This document shows, piece after piece, positions 1 to 8,234 of a stretch of DNA of 54,298 bases. The notes under the pieces are model-generated. The model was not told where the DNA came from. It searched no databases and worked only from the letters and a program-made list of their open reading frames with translations. Position 1 is the first letter of the stretch; each line of letters starts with the position of its first letter. The stretch comes from a virus, in IMG/VR virus record IMGVR_UViG_3300020465_000027, positions 1 through 54,298 of that record; one strand, 5' to 3'. A program made the translations under genes and the position numbers.

Positions 1-5
1 AAACC

Positions 6-761
6 TTATTCATCCTTTAGGTCAGAGTAATCTGTCAATAGTTTACTTCTAGTGCTAGTATCTTTATCAAGATATTTAATTTCTGATTGTGATTGTTCTC
101 TTAAATGATCAATTCCAGATGCAACAACACCACTATATCTCATTGCAGCATTGAGTACTCCATGTTGATGCTTTTCTGGCATTTGAAGAATAGACTCTAC
201 ATTTCCTGCATTAATTGTTCCAGTTGAAATCATATCAACAGCAGATTGTTTTGCCATTCTAGCAATCCAATACTTATCTTCTTCTTTTTTATTGCCACTT
301 AATGATTTTAAAATCTCTTCCTGATTATCACCACATTCTTCTTTGATATAACTCAAGAAATAACCTTGCTCTTGATAACCTTGAAGAAGTTTTTTCTCCC
401 ATACTTTATTATCAATCCATTCTAAATCAATTTCACATTGTATTAATTCTTTCCTTAACTCATCAGGTTCTGCTTCTTTATCTTTTGTTAAAAGTTTTAT
501 CCTAATATCACTCTTTCTTTTAGCAATTACTATTTTCTTTATTCCTTGTTCTCTAGTACTTATTTCTAAACAAGCTTGTCTAATGGCAGAATATTTTGTT
601 GGATGTGATTCCACGACAAAATTACGACATTGATATTCTGATTGTCCAAAAGGAGCATTGGAAGAGTGATCAATTATCCATTCATCAAGTGCAGATCTAC
701 TAGAGGAAAGACGGTTTGTTTCTCGTCGTAGTATATTTTCTGGTGTGTCCATCGCTTTCAT
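6..761 (-). CDS. Conserved-looking phage hypothetical protein, 251 aa
   Basis: I do not recognise a named family. The protein is charged and mostly helical-looking, with a Lys/Glu-rich middle (about residues 75-165) and a C-terminal part containing YWIARMAKQSAVD and an NAGNVESILQMP stretch that resembles small helical accessory proteins of marine T4-like phages; that resemblance is from memory. There is no signal peptide or membrane segment. It is the last gene on the low-coordinate side and overlaps the 3' end of the upstream gene by about 60 bases, unusually long for this window. Met4 is an alternative start that shortens the overlap by only nine bases. No Shine-Dalgarno motif is obvious. 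The coding call is good; function is unknown. Confidence 0.8.
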   Translation of the reverse strand: MKAMDTPENILRRETNRLSSSRSALDEWIIDHSSNAPFGQSEYQCRNFVVESHPTKYSAIRQACLEISTREQGIKKIVIAKRKSDIRIKLLTKDKEAEPDELRKELIQCEIDLEWIDNKVWEKKLLQGYQEQGYFLSYIKEECGDNQEEILKSLSGNKKEEDKYWIARMAKQSAVDMISTGTINAGNVESILQMPEKHQHGVLNAAMRYSGVVASGIDHLREQSQSEIKYLDKDTSTRSKLLTDYSDLKDE

Positions 762-1287
762 ACAAATTCAAATCAGTGGCATCTTTTCTTGGAAGTCCTG
801 CTCCAAGAAAGTTTTCATATATTATATTTATTTGTGTTATAGTAGCACTATTTTCAATGTCCGTCAATAATTCTGAGTTATACGGATCACTATCACCACT
901 ATCAATTGCCAGTTGAACTAGCATTTTAGCATGTTGTTTCATTACTGTGAGAGTTTTTGCTCTCATATCATCAGTAATTTCTATTTTAATTTTTCCAGGA
1001 GTTCCATCTGAATATCTATCAACATCACTATCTCCTTGATACACACTTCTTTTTTCCCTAACGTCACCCCAACAACGACTTGCTATACGGGCAGTATCTT
1101 CATCTACTATATCTGTAATGGGTTTAGAAGCTTTAAGTGGTTCAATAACAGCATCATAATCTGATTCTTCACAACCACATATAGCAAACCACACTTTAGA
1201 ATTATGCATGGTCAATGGTGTAGTACTACCATTACGCCATGATTCTGGTAAGTCATCTAAGTGTATGTTAAAATATTTTATAGCCAT
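700..1287 (-). CDS. Hypothetical protein following the fibre genes, 195 aa
   Basis: Unrecognised soluble protein. It starts MAIKYFNIHLDDLP, has a middle acidic stretch (GDSDVDRYSDGTPGK, about residues 84-98) and a predicted helical region around residues 105-130. It contains two Cys close together near residues 37-39 (CGC). It lies 20 bases downstream of the 330-aa structural gene, so it is probably in the same late transcript; by position it could be a fibre or assembly accessory factor, but no motif supports that. Its last 62 bases are shared in another frame with the next gene. The start chosen is the first ATG, which fits the short spacing. Confidence 0.8.
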   Translation of the reverse strand: MAIKYFNIHLDDLPESWRNGSTTPLTMHNSKVWFAICGCEESDYDAVIEPLKASKPITDIVDEDTARIASRCWGDVREKRSVYQGDSDVDRYSDGTPGKIKIEITDDMRAKTLTVMKQHAKMLVQLAIDSGDSDPYNSELLTDIENSATITQINIIYENFLGAGLPRKDATDLNLYESDGHTRKYTTTRNKPSFL

Positions 1288-1307
1288 CTTTAAAATCTTT
1301 TGTATCT

Positions 1308-2300
1308 TTAGTAAGAAGGTGGAGTAACACCATAGGTTGTATTTACGAAATTACATGCATGTCCCATACCAGCAGAAGACATTCCAGCATGTCCAACAGG
1401 TTCCAAAGAACTCATCATTTGAAAGGTGTCAGAGGTGTAACTCATTTTATATGATTCATTATTCTGAGAACCATCATAATGTCCTAAACAATAACCTTTA
1501 TATGTTCCTTGTTGATAATTTTCTTCACCAGAGTAATCTACATTATATGTGGTAATCTGAGCACCTGTAGTATCATTATGTTTACAAATAGATTCTCCAC
1601 AGTTTCCTTGGTTTTTCATATAAAAATTACCCAAATAACCTGAGTTTGCTTTACCCCATCCATTAGTTCCTGGTACTGTACCAGTCCAAGAATTCCAAGT
1701 GTTAGTAGCAAAAGTATAATACTCTTTAGCACTATCAATACTTGTCCATCCTCTATATTGACCTTGGCAAGAAGCGGTATAATGCCCACCATTAGCAGAA
1801 CTAGAAGCAGCACTACGAGCATGATTGTTCATGGCAAACTTATCAACAGTATTATTACTACCACCGTTAGTGTAAAGGTTTCCTCCTGCATGGTGATAAT
1901 CTATGAATACTCCTAAGTCTTCTTTATCACTTCCCATAGTATCATCCATGCTAGTACCTGACTCAGTACTCATCTGCATTCTCCAGACATCATTGTTAGT
2001 TCCAGAGAAACTATTATCCATACCAAAAACATAAAAATGAGTATCACTAGAACCACCATCACCATATGCCATATTTTTACTCATGATATCACCTAAATCA
2101 GATGATGAATCATTATTATGTTGTGTTCTATTTACATTTTTCCAAGGACTAGAATCTTTATAACCACCACCTGTGTACCCATGAGTAATGATTCTAGATC
2201 TTGACCACAGACCACACCTATTTTTTCCAGAAGCATTTGAACCTCTGGAGTTAGGCATGGCGTGACCCATGATTGCTTGACCAGCTCTATGTTGTGCCAT
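1308..2300 (-). CDS. Putative virion structural or receptor-binding protein, Gly/Asn/Ser-rich, 330 aa
   Basis: No named domain recognised. The sequence is very rich in Gly, Asn, Ser, Thr and Tyr and poor in long hydrophobic runs, typical of phage adhesin or fibre-tip proteins. Similar His/Met-containing elements flank the body: AIMGHAMPNSRGS near residue 10 and GHAGMSSAGMGHACN near residue 305. There are several Cys residues (for example CGLW, CQGQ, CGESICKH, CLGHY), possibly structural or metal-binding. It follows the 1681-aa fibre by 10 bases and has a good ribosome binding site (AAGGAG) just before its ATG. By position and composition it may form the tip of, or decorate, that fibre; this is inference. 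Confidence 0.75.
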   Translation of the reverse strand: MAQHRAGQAIMGHAMPNSRGSNASGKNRCGLWSRSRIITHGYTGGGYKDSSPWKNVNRTQHNNDSSSDLGDIMSKNMAYGDGGSSDTHFYVFGMDNSFSGTNNDVWRMQMSTESGTSMDDTMGSDKEDLGVFIDYHHAGGNLYTNGGSNNTVDKFAMNNHARSAASSSANGGHYTASCQGQYRGWTSIDSAKEYYTFATNTWNSWTGTVPGTNGWGKANSGYLGNFYMKNQGNCGESICKHNDTTGAQITTYNVDYSGEENYQQGTYKGYCLGHYDGSQNNESYKMSYTSDTFQMMSSLEPVGHAGMSSAGMGHACNFVNTTYGVTPPSY

Positions 2301-2310
2301 ATTCTACTCC

Positions 2311-5300
2311 TTATGTTGTGTAGTAGTTGTAAGAAACATAAACATTCCAGTTACCTGGATCATCTTTAATCAATGTAAATGTATATACATCGTATGCATT
2401 TGTAGTTCCAGTAGGAGCTCCAAAACCACCTAAGTATCTTTCACTCACGTTACTACCATCAATAGTAACATCAGTTAACTTCCTAGCAGTACCACCATTT
2501 TTTGTGATAAGAGTTGCGGTTACAGATTCACCAGAAAGAACATTTGATGTTAACGCATTACTAGCATCAAATCTGAAGTTAACAACGAAGTCAGAAGAAG
2601 CATCTCCACGGAAATGATACACTTGATATGTACCAAGATTAAAGTCAAAGTTACCACTTATACCACTACCAGAATCTGCAACTCTTTCTTTTAGTTGTGC
2701 TCTAACAAATCCTCCATTAACTGTTATTCCAGCAGCAGTAAGAGATCCAGGAATTGTAAGATTTCCAGATGTATCATATGTTGCTGTATTACCACCACCT
2801 GTTTTTAATGTGATGTCAGAGTTGTTTGCAATTGAAACTTCTGAGTTACCATGAACAATCTTGGTAGGATCTATAGAAACCGTTGCCCATTGAACTCCAC
2901 TAGCAGTGCTTTGTAAATACTGACCATTAGTACCAGTACCACCACCAGCACTTAATGTTCCAGTTAATACTGCACCAGAAAGAGTTTTATTAGACAGAGA
3001 CTGTGCAGAATCAAGATCAACAATATCACCAGCTGCTGTTCCACCAATTGTCTTACCAAGCACTGTAGTAGCAGTTAGAACACTAGTATTATTAATATGG
3101 TATCCCTTACCAGAAGCAATATCCATATTCTCAGATAAGATCCAACAATCAGAAGTATCTGACCAATTGAATGTCTTGTCGGTTGTACCCTTCAAGGTGA
3201 TACCACCTCCATTGGCGGTAACATCTGTAGCACCACCAGCACCGAATGTAGCACCAGTAGCAGATCCAGATCCACCGAATGATGAATCAAGTGTTACAGT
3301 ATTTCCACTTAAAGTAGAAACTTTAACAGTGCCAGTAAGTGTTACGTTACCACCACCACTTGTTAGTGTAACAACAACGCCTGGTGCAAGGTTACTTGTA
3401 TCACTTACATTGGTAATCTGATTAGAACCTTGTGTAATATCACCAGTGAAAGATCCAGAATTAACTGAACCAAGTTCAATGTTACGATCCTTTGCTATAA
3501 CAGCAACTGAATCCACTGTTGTTGTAGATCCTTGGACTGTTAAGTCACCACCAATAGTAAGGTTACCAGAAACAGAACTTAGGTTATCAACATATGTCTT
3601 AACCGCTTTTTGTGTAGGACATTTGACATCACTATTTTGTGAAAGAGTTCCGTCTGTTGAGAATTCATTAATAGAAGCACCTAACTGAGCACCAATAGAA
3701 CCCAATCTTAATGATGATAGACCAGTTAAGTCAAACGCAGAAGCGTCTAGAGTTGCCTTACCAGTTGCCTGTTCAACCTTGAAGAACTTACCAACTGCAA
3801 AGTTACCATCTTGGTCAGTAGAGACGTAGTAAACACGACCTGGACGATCTTCGTCAATTTCTTGTGAAGGAACATTAACCTGATTAGGTAAGAACGGCCA
3901 GTTTGTTTGTGCTCTATTTCCTGTACCAACGTCTAGGAAGTCATGTGCAGTTAGACGTACCTGTGAATACTTGTAACGAGTCTTGAATGATTGACCATTA
4001 CCAGCACCAATTGTTTTCTCATCAGCAAATTGAAGGATTGTAATACCTGTTGCATCCGCAGAAGCAGAAGTAACCTTCATAAACTCATTATCAATCTTAA
4101 CGTAGTCAGTAGCAGCAAAACCAATACCTGCTGCCTTAACACGAATAGTTGTTACAGAGTTATCAAAGTCTGCTATAACCTCATCCTGAGAAGCAACCTT
4201 CTGTTGTAGGATTGTAATTGTAGCACCAGAGTTATGTGCAGCTGCACTTGTACCTTCCTGAGCACGATTCAATCTAACAGATGACGCTGTTGGGAATGAT
4301 ACAACCTCAAACATCTCATTACCAATAATGACATTAGCACCAATAACCATTCCTGACACAGTATCAACTGTGACATCATGTGGAGATGAAGCACCTTGTG
4401 TAATGTTTGCTTGAATTGTTGCAGTTGTTCCTACATTATCCCACCAAGCAATTGTTGAAGTACCATCATGTGCAGCAGCACTACTTCCTAATTGTCCTCT
4501 AGTTACTACTAAATTACCACGTCCATCTGGAGCAGAGTAACTAGAACTAGAGATAACATATGATCCTGCATCATTGTTAGATCCATTATCAACATACTCA
4601 ACAGAACCACCTTGGTCTGGAGCGTATGATAAACCTTCAGTAACAACAAGGAATCCTAATTGACCTCTAACAGCATCTGTGTTATTAACAAGAGTTGCTG
4701 TAGCACTTGATGTAGCACCAGTAATTAGTTCACCCTGTGAGAATGTTCCTTTAATTGGAATATAATAAATTCTTTGTGATGTAACTGATTGATCACTTCT
4801 TAGTTCACCAATAGCACCTGATGTACCACCACTGATTCTTTCATTTACTTGGAATGAACCACTAGAAGAACCTTGTGGATCTGTAGTTAGCATTAAACCA
4901 CCAACTGTACCATCAACTGTTGTCTCACCAGCATCAAATCCTCTTGATAAGCAACCATACTTACCATAAGAAGAGTTACCAGATACAGCACGTATTCTAG
5001 CACCTCCAGTAGAGATGTAAGAGATGTGTGCATAATATGTGAAGGAGGACACAACCTCAGCAGCTGCTGTACCCTTACACCAGAACCCTACACCGCCTTC
5101 TAACACCTGTGTATAGGCATCAAAACACATTGACTTAAATGAAGGGGTTGGAGACCCGTCAAAGTGTGCATGAGCATCTCCATCAATCAACGCACCAACA
5201 GCAGCACCACCAATTGCAGAACAGTTTTGAATGTAAGGTGATCTAGTAATTGGTGAAGCGGGATCAAGTCTTATGTAAACACCCTTTGTAGTAGAACCTA

Positions 5301-7356
5301 CAATGTCTTTATCATTAGAACCGCTAGGAACGAATCCTGTCATTCCTTCCATAACTAAGTCTTTAACAATGTTATGTGTTGCAACATAAATCATTGTTGA
5401 TTCGCTGTTTATCTGATTAGTAACAGCTGAGATTGCTTTGTAACCATTTGTACTGGTTGCATGATTCATGTTGCCATTGGTAATGGCAGTAGTGATGATT
5501 GTAGCAAATGTATTAAGAGCAGCTGTCTGTGTAGCACACTTAGGACTGCTAGGATCATTTGTTCCCCCAAACATTGTTTGGTTCTTTGTGTTACCAGCAG
5601 ATTTAGTTACAGTATCACTTTGAATTACTTCTGCACCAACAGTATCAAGATATCCAACAAGTATACTATCTTGTCCAGCATTTCCTGTGATAGCAGAACC
5701 ACCAACATATGCAGTACCATAATCAAATACTTTATTGTTACCACCTGACTTCATGTTGTAAGCAAAATCAGCAACAAGTGCTTGTAGGCGAGATTTAACA
5801 GTTGCTTCTGTACCACTGACAGCACCATTGTTTGCTACATGACGATGATATGCTTCATGAGCAAGGAATTCTGCGTTGCTTGTAAGTAAATCTGAAGCAT
5901 CTCCATGTTTATTAGATAAAACATCAACATACTTGTCGCTAGTTGTCCATAGTCCACCTGATACCATCAGACCGATTACTTCGGTTTTAGCAGCATTGAC
6001 ATCTAAAACTTTGAGTTGCTTAGTTCCAGTATCATTCTCTACAGTATCACCTCTTCTAAATGAAGTTAATGCATCAACTGTTATTGTTATCTGATCTGAA
6101 TTACCTGCAATTGGTTTAATAATTGTGTTTCTAATATTATCACCAATAAGAGAAACGAATGCAGGAATATGAATTGGAAGACTTTCTTCGTAAAGACCAG
6201 CTTTAACATATACACTAATTGGATTTGTAGCACTTGGTTTTAAATTTCCCGTTAATGCAGTGATATAATCCATTGCATAACGAACAGTTCTGAATGCTCT
6301 AGAAATTTGAAGACCATTATTAGTATCGTCTCCAGTTTCAGCAACATAATAAACACTAGGTGTTGTGTTGTTATTTTCCCATCTTGGAAGTAAGGGAGAA
6401 CCACCAACTGTCAGAACTTTTCCACTTGCAGCTGCTTGTTCAGCAGCAGTACCAGTTGATCCAGATGGAAGTGCAATTCTGTTAATACCACCAGCAGCCT
6501 GATAAAGTAAGTCACCAGTTTCTTGAAGAACCTGTGCAGCAGCACCACCTTGTGCAATATAATTCCAGTAGTTACCGTTCGTATCTAATTCAGGAGCTTG
6601 TGCAGCACCAGTAGTTCCAGAAGTTATACAGATATATGTGTTTGAGTTTCTGTTAACAATGTCACCTTTTTGATACACTGTTGAAGCAGACCAAGCACCA
6701 GTCCACTTAAATCCTTCAACTAAAAGTTTCCAATATGCTGTTGCTGTTGGAGGATTACCTGTTGTAGATACTGTACAAACGTATGAATAACCACCATATC
6801 TAACAACATCACCTGGAGCATATGCTGTTGAAGTTGAATAATCTCCTTGAGCAGAGAAACCAGTTGTAACAACAACCCAGTTAGTAGTATCTAAGTTTGG
6901 TGTTGCTGTTTGACCAGTATGATTTGTTTTTGAAGAATAAGTATATCCTCTGAAAGTTACAATATCACCAATTTGATATGTTGTTGAAGCGACCCAACTA
7001 TCTTCAAATTTTAGACCCTCTAAGTAAGTAGCGAAATTAGTATCGGAAAAAGTAGCACCTGATGTATGTCCAGTAGTAACACGATATTGTGAATTACCAT
7101 ACTTAACAACATCATTTACTTTATACCAAGTAGTTGCAACCCAATCTCCTTTACTAACAACCCCTTCTGTGTGAAGCGACCAGTTGCTAAGATCAGATGA
7201 ATAAAATAAATTCTCATTTGATGCTGATGTATGGTTCGTTGTACATACATATGCATTTGCACCGTACTTGACGATATCGTCAATGACGAAAGCAGTGGAA
7301 GTAGTCCAATTACCCTTCCAATTAAACTTAAGTCTGCCGAGTCTAAAATCTGCCAT
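2311..7356 (-). CDS. Giant tail fibre: five CBM5/12-like modules plus beta-helix, 1681 aa
   Basis: Probable host-recognition fibre. Residues about 12-265 hold five tandem 45-50 aa modules of the pattern W...T.Y..GD.V.Y.G..Y.C...HTS, like chitin-binding-type (CBM5/12) folds. Near residue 335 begins a pectin-lyase-like beta-helix signature (YYVAETGDDTNNG, then FRTVRYAMDYI). The middle (about 690-880) is paralogous to the 867-aa fibre (SPYIQN, GALIDGDAH, STGGARIR, SSYGKYG). Two GTF..GE.ITG.TS.A.A modules follow, then a shared block around residues 1214-1250 (GASINEFSTDGTLSQNSD) leading into a GDLTVQGSTTTVDS fibre shaft. Start has AGGA upstream. A CTAAATA late box lies 47 bases upstream inside the previous gene. 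Fibre role is well supported; ligand unknown. Confidence 0.9.
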   Translation of the reverse strand: MADFRLGRLKFNWKGNWTTSTAFVIDDIVKYGANAYVCTTNHTSASNENLFYSSDLSNWSLHTEGVVSKGDWVATTWYKVNDVVKYGNSQYRVTTGHTSGATFSDTNFATYLEGLKFEDSWVASTTYQIGDIVTFRGYTYSSKTNHTGQTATPNLDTTNWVVVTTGFSAQGDYSTSTAYAPGDVVRYGGYSYVCTVSTTGNPPTATAYWKLLVEGFKWTGAWSASTVYQKGDIVNRNSNTYICITSGTTGAAQAPELDTNGNYWNYIAQGGAAAQVLQETGDLLYQAAGGINRIALPSGSTGTAAEQAAASGKVLTVGGSPLLPRWENNNTTPSVYYVAETGDDTNNGLQISRAFRTVRYAMDYITALTGNLKPSATNPISVYVKAGLYEESLPIHIPAFVSLIGDNIRNTIIKPIAGNSDQITITVDALTSFRRGDTVENDTGTKQLKVLDVNAAKTEVIGLMVSGGLWTTSDKYVDVLSNKHGDASDLLTSNAEFLAHEAYHRHVANNGAVSGTEATVKSRLQALVADFAYNMKSGGNNKVFDYGTAYVGGSAITGNAGQDSILVGYLDTVGAEVIQSDTVTKSAGNTKNQTMFGGTNDPSSPKCATQTAALNTFATIITTAITNGNMNHATSTNGYKAISAVTNQINSESTMIYVATHNIVKDLVMEGMTGFVPSGSNDKDIVGSTTKGVYIRLDPASPITRSPYIQNCSAIGGAAVGALIDGDAHAHFDGSPTPSFKSMCFDAYTQVLEGGVGFWCKGTAAAEVVSSFTYYAHISYISTGGARIRAVSGNSSYGKYGCLSRGFDAGETTVDGTVGGLMLTTDPQGSSSGSFQVNERISGGTSGAIGELRSDQSVTSQRIYYIPIKGTFSQGELITGATSSATATLVNNTDAVRGQLGFLVVTEGLSYAPDQGGSVEYVDNGSNNDAGSYVISSSSYSAPDGRGNLVVTRGQLGSSAAAHDGTSTIAWWDNVGTTATIQANITQGASSPHDVTVDTVSGMVIGANVIIGNEMFEVVSFPTASSVRLNRAQEGTSAAAHNSGATITILQQKVASQDEVIADFDNSVTTIRVKAAGIGFAATDYVKIDNEFMKVTSASADATGITILQFADEKTIGAGNGQSFKTRYKYSQVRLTAHDFLDVGTGNRAQTNWPFLPNQVNVPSQEIDEDRPGRVYYVSTDQDGNFAVGKFFKVEQATGKATLDASAFDLTGLSSLRLGSIGAQLGASINEFSTDGTLSQNSDVKCPTQKAVKTYVDNLSSVSGNLTIGGDLTVQGSTTTVDSVAVIAKDRNIELGSVNSGSFTGDITQGSNQITNVSDTSNLAPGVVVTLTSGGGNVTLTGTVKVSTLSGNTVTLDSSFGGSGSATGATFGAGGATDVTANGGGITLKGTTDKTFNWSDTSDCWILSENMDIASGKGYHINNTSVLTATTVLGKTIGGTAAGDIVDLDSAQSLSNKTLSGAVLTGTLSAGGGTGTNGQYLQSTASGVQWATVSIDPTKIVHGNSEVSIANNSDITLKTGGGNTATYDTSGNLTIPGSLTAAGITVNGGFVRAQLKERVADSGSGISGNFDFNLGTYQVYHFRGDASSDFVVNFRFDASNALTSNVLSGESVTATLITKNGGTARKLTDVTIDGSNVSERYLGGFGAPTGTTNAYDVYTFTLIKDDPGNWNVYVSYNYYTT
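6562..7323 (-). repeat. Five tandem chitin-binding-like modules in the fibre N terminus
   Basis: Protein-level repeat covering residues about 12-265 of the 1681-aa fibre. Each copy has a leading Trp, a Y..GD(I/V)V motif, a second aromatic Y..G..Y, and a Thr/Ser-rich tail often containing HTS or HTG. Copies are diverged at the DNA level, so this is an old expansion rather than a recent slippage event. Confidence 0.8.
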
Positions 7357-7367
7357 TTGTAAAAATC

Positions 7368-7733
7368 CTACTTAGGTCCGTTAGTTGTGTGATCATATGC
7401 TTTATTTAGTCTTGCGACTAAGTAACCCTCATCGTCAATGAAATAGGTTATTCTTCTAAAGTCAAACCTAAATTGTTGGTACTTATCATCTGGGTCATTA
7501 AATAATGCTTTTGGTCCTGCATTAGCAGTGACATACTCAGTACCTTGAAGAAAATCTGTGTATTCTTCACCGTCTAATCTATGAAAATCAAAAACTGCAT
7601 CTTCAGTAGACCTTGCTACTGTATAGTACAGCATACCTTCCGAATCTCTTCGTAAAGCATGAACTGTAAAATCATTGGAGTTAGCAACAGTTTGTTGTGT
7701 TTCTCCTGTACTTGCACTAAGATATAAAGACAT
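7368..7733 (-). CDS. Small structural or fibre-associated protein, 121 aa
   Basis: No named family recognised. It reads like a compact beta-rich virion protein (MSLYLSASTGETQQ..., then YYTVARSTEDAVFDFHRLDG and a basic C-terminal RRITYFIDDEGYLVARLNKAYDH). I place the start at the Met whose ATG shares bases with the TAA of the upstream gene (TAATG), rather than 11 codons upstream, because the same junction recurs at six gene pairs in this window. It sits between the Mtd-N-type protein and the giant CBM fibre and may help attach one to the other; that is inference only. Confidence 0.8.
   Translation of the reverse strand: MSLYLSASTGETQQTVANSNDFTVHALRRDSEGMLYYTVARSTEDAVFDFHRLDGEEYTDFLQGTEYVTANAGPKALFNDPDDKYQQFRFDFRRITYFIDDEGYLVARLNKAYDHTTNGPK
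7403..7409 (-). promoter_or_regulatory. Candidate late promoter box CTAAATA before the 1681-aa fibre
   Basis: The minus strand reads CTAAATA, a T4-like late box variant, inside the 3' end of the 121-aa gene and 47 bases before the fibre start. As it is also coding (Arg-Leu-Asn-Lys) it could be coincidence. Confidence 0.45.
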
Positions 7734-8197
7734 TACGCTAAGATCCTCCAGTAAGTTCCGTCCCAAATAAATTGAACATAAAGTCCAGTTACATCAAGAG
7801 TAAAGCAGTTATCTATATTTCCAAATTTATTTAAAAACATTTGGTTACTTCCAGTAGCTACTTCCAAGCTAGCATTATTTATTCCCCAAGTTGCTTTGAA
7901 GTCAACAAGTTCCAACATATCACCAACATGAGGAACTATTCCGTTAGACTCATAAGGCATTGTAAGAGTTAATGCTGAACTTGATGTATCAATTAGATAA
8001 CGTAATCCGCAAACTAAACTACCATTGGTATTTTTAATTTCCCACCTCGCTCGTTGGAGTTCAAAACCACCAACATCACTGCCATCATGTACAACAGCAG
8101 TCTTTTTTTGAGTATCTACAGTTACCTCAGCATTTGCACCAGTAAACTGTGCGTGTTCTGATGTATTGCCTTTTCTAAACTGTACCTGCGTGGTCAT
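7733..8197 (-). CDS. Mtd-N-type tail fibre attachment protein, 154 aa
   Basis: The N terminus (residues 1-50) matches the pattern of the major tropism determinant N-terminal domain found at the base of many phage fibres: VQFRKGNTSEHAQFTG, then AEVTVDTQKKTAVVHDGS and a GGF motif. The remainder is a small beta-rich domain ending in QFIWDGTYWRILA, a type of ending common in phage fibre proteins. It probably anchors or caps a neighbouring fibre. The stop overlaps the next start as TAATG. A CATAAATA late box lies 28 bases upstream in the short gap after the 1482-aa gene. No reverse transcriptase or variable-repeat system accompanies it here. Confidence 0.85.
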   Translation of the reverse strand: MTTQVQFRKGNTSEHAQFTGANAEVTVDTQKKTAVVHDGSDVGGFELQRARWEIKNTNGSLVCGLRYLIDTSSSALTLTMPYESNGIVPHVGDMLELVDFKATWGINNASLEVATGSNQMFLNKFGNIDNCFTLDVTGLYVQFIWDGTYWRILA

Positions 8198-8224
8198 TTC
8201 GTCTACGCACTATCTTTCAAAGTA

Positions 8225-8232
8225 TATTTATG
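8225..8232 (-). promoter_or_regulatory. Late promoter box CATAAATA before the Mtd-N-type gene
   Basis: Minus strand reads CATAAATATAC in the 37-base gap between the 1482-aa and 154-aa genes. It matches the T4-like late consensus TATAAATA at 7 of 8 positions, lies just after the upstream stop codon and 28 bases before the next ATG, a suitable spacing. Confidence 0.65.
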
Positions 8233-8234
8233 TC

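Noticed and set aside
7734-7766. Longer start (11 extra codons) for the 121-aa gene
   Set aside because: It would overlap the upstream gene by 34 bases, whereas the TAATG start matches five other junctions here.
7733-8197. Diversity-generating retroelement target (Mtd-like protein)
   Set aside because: Only the Mtd N-terminal type domain is present; there is no C-type lectin variable end, template repeat or reverse transcriptase in the window.
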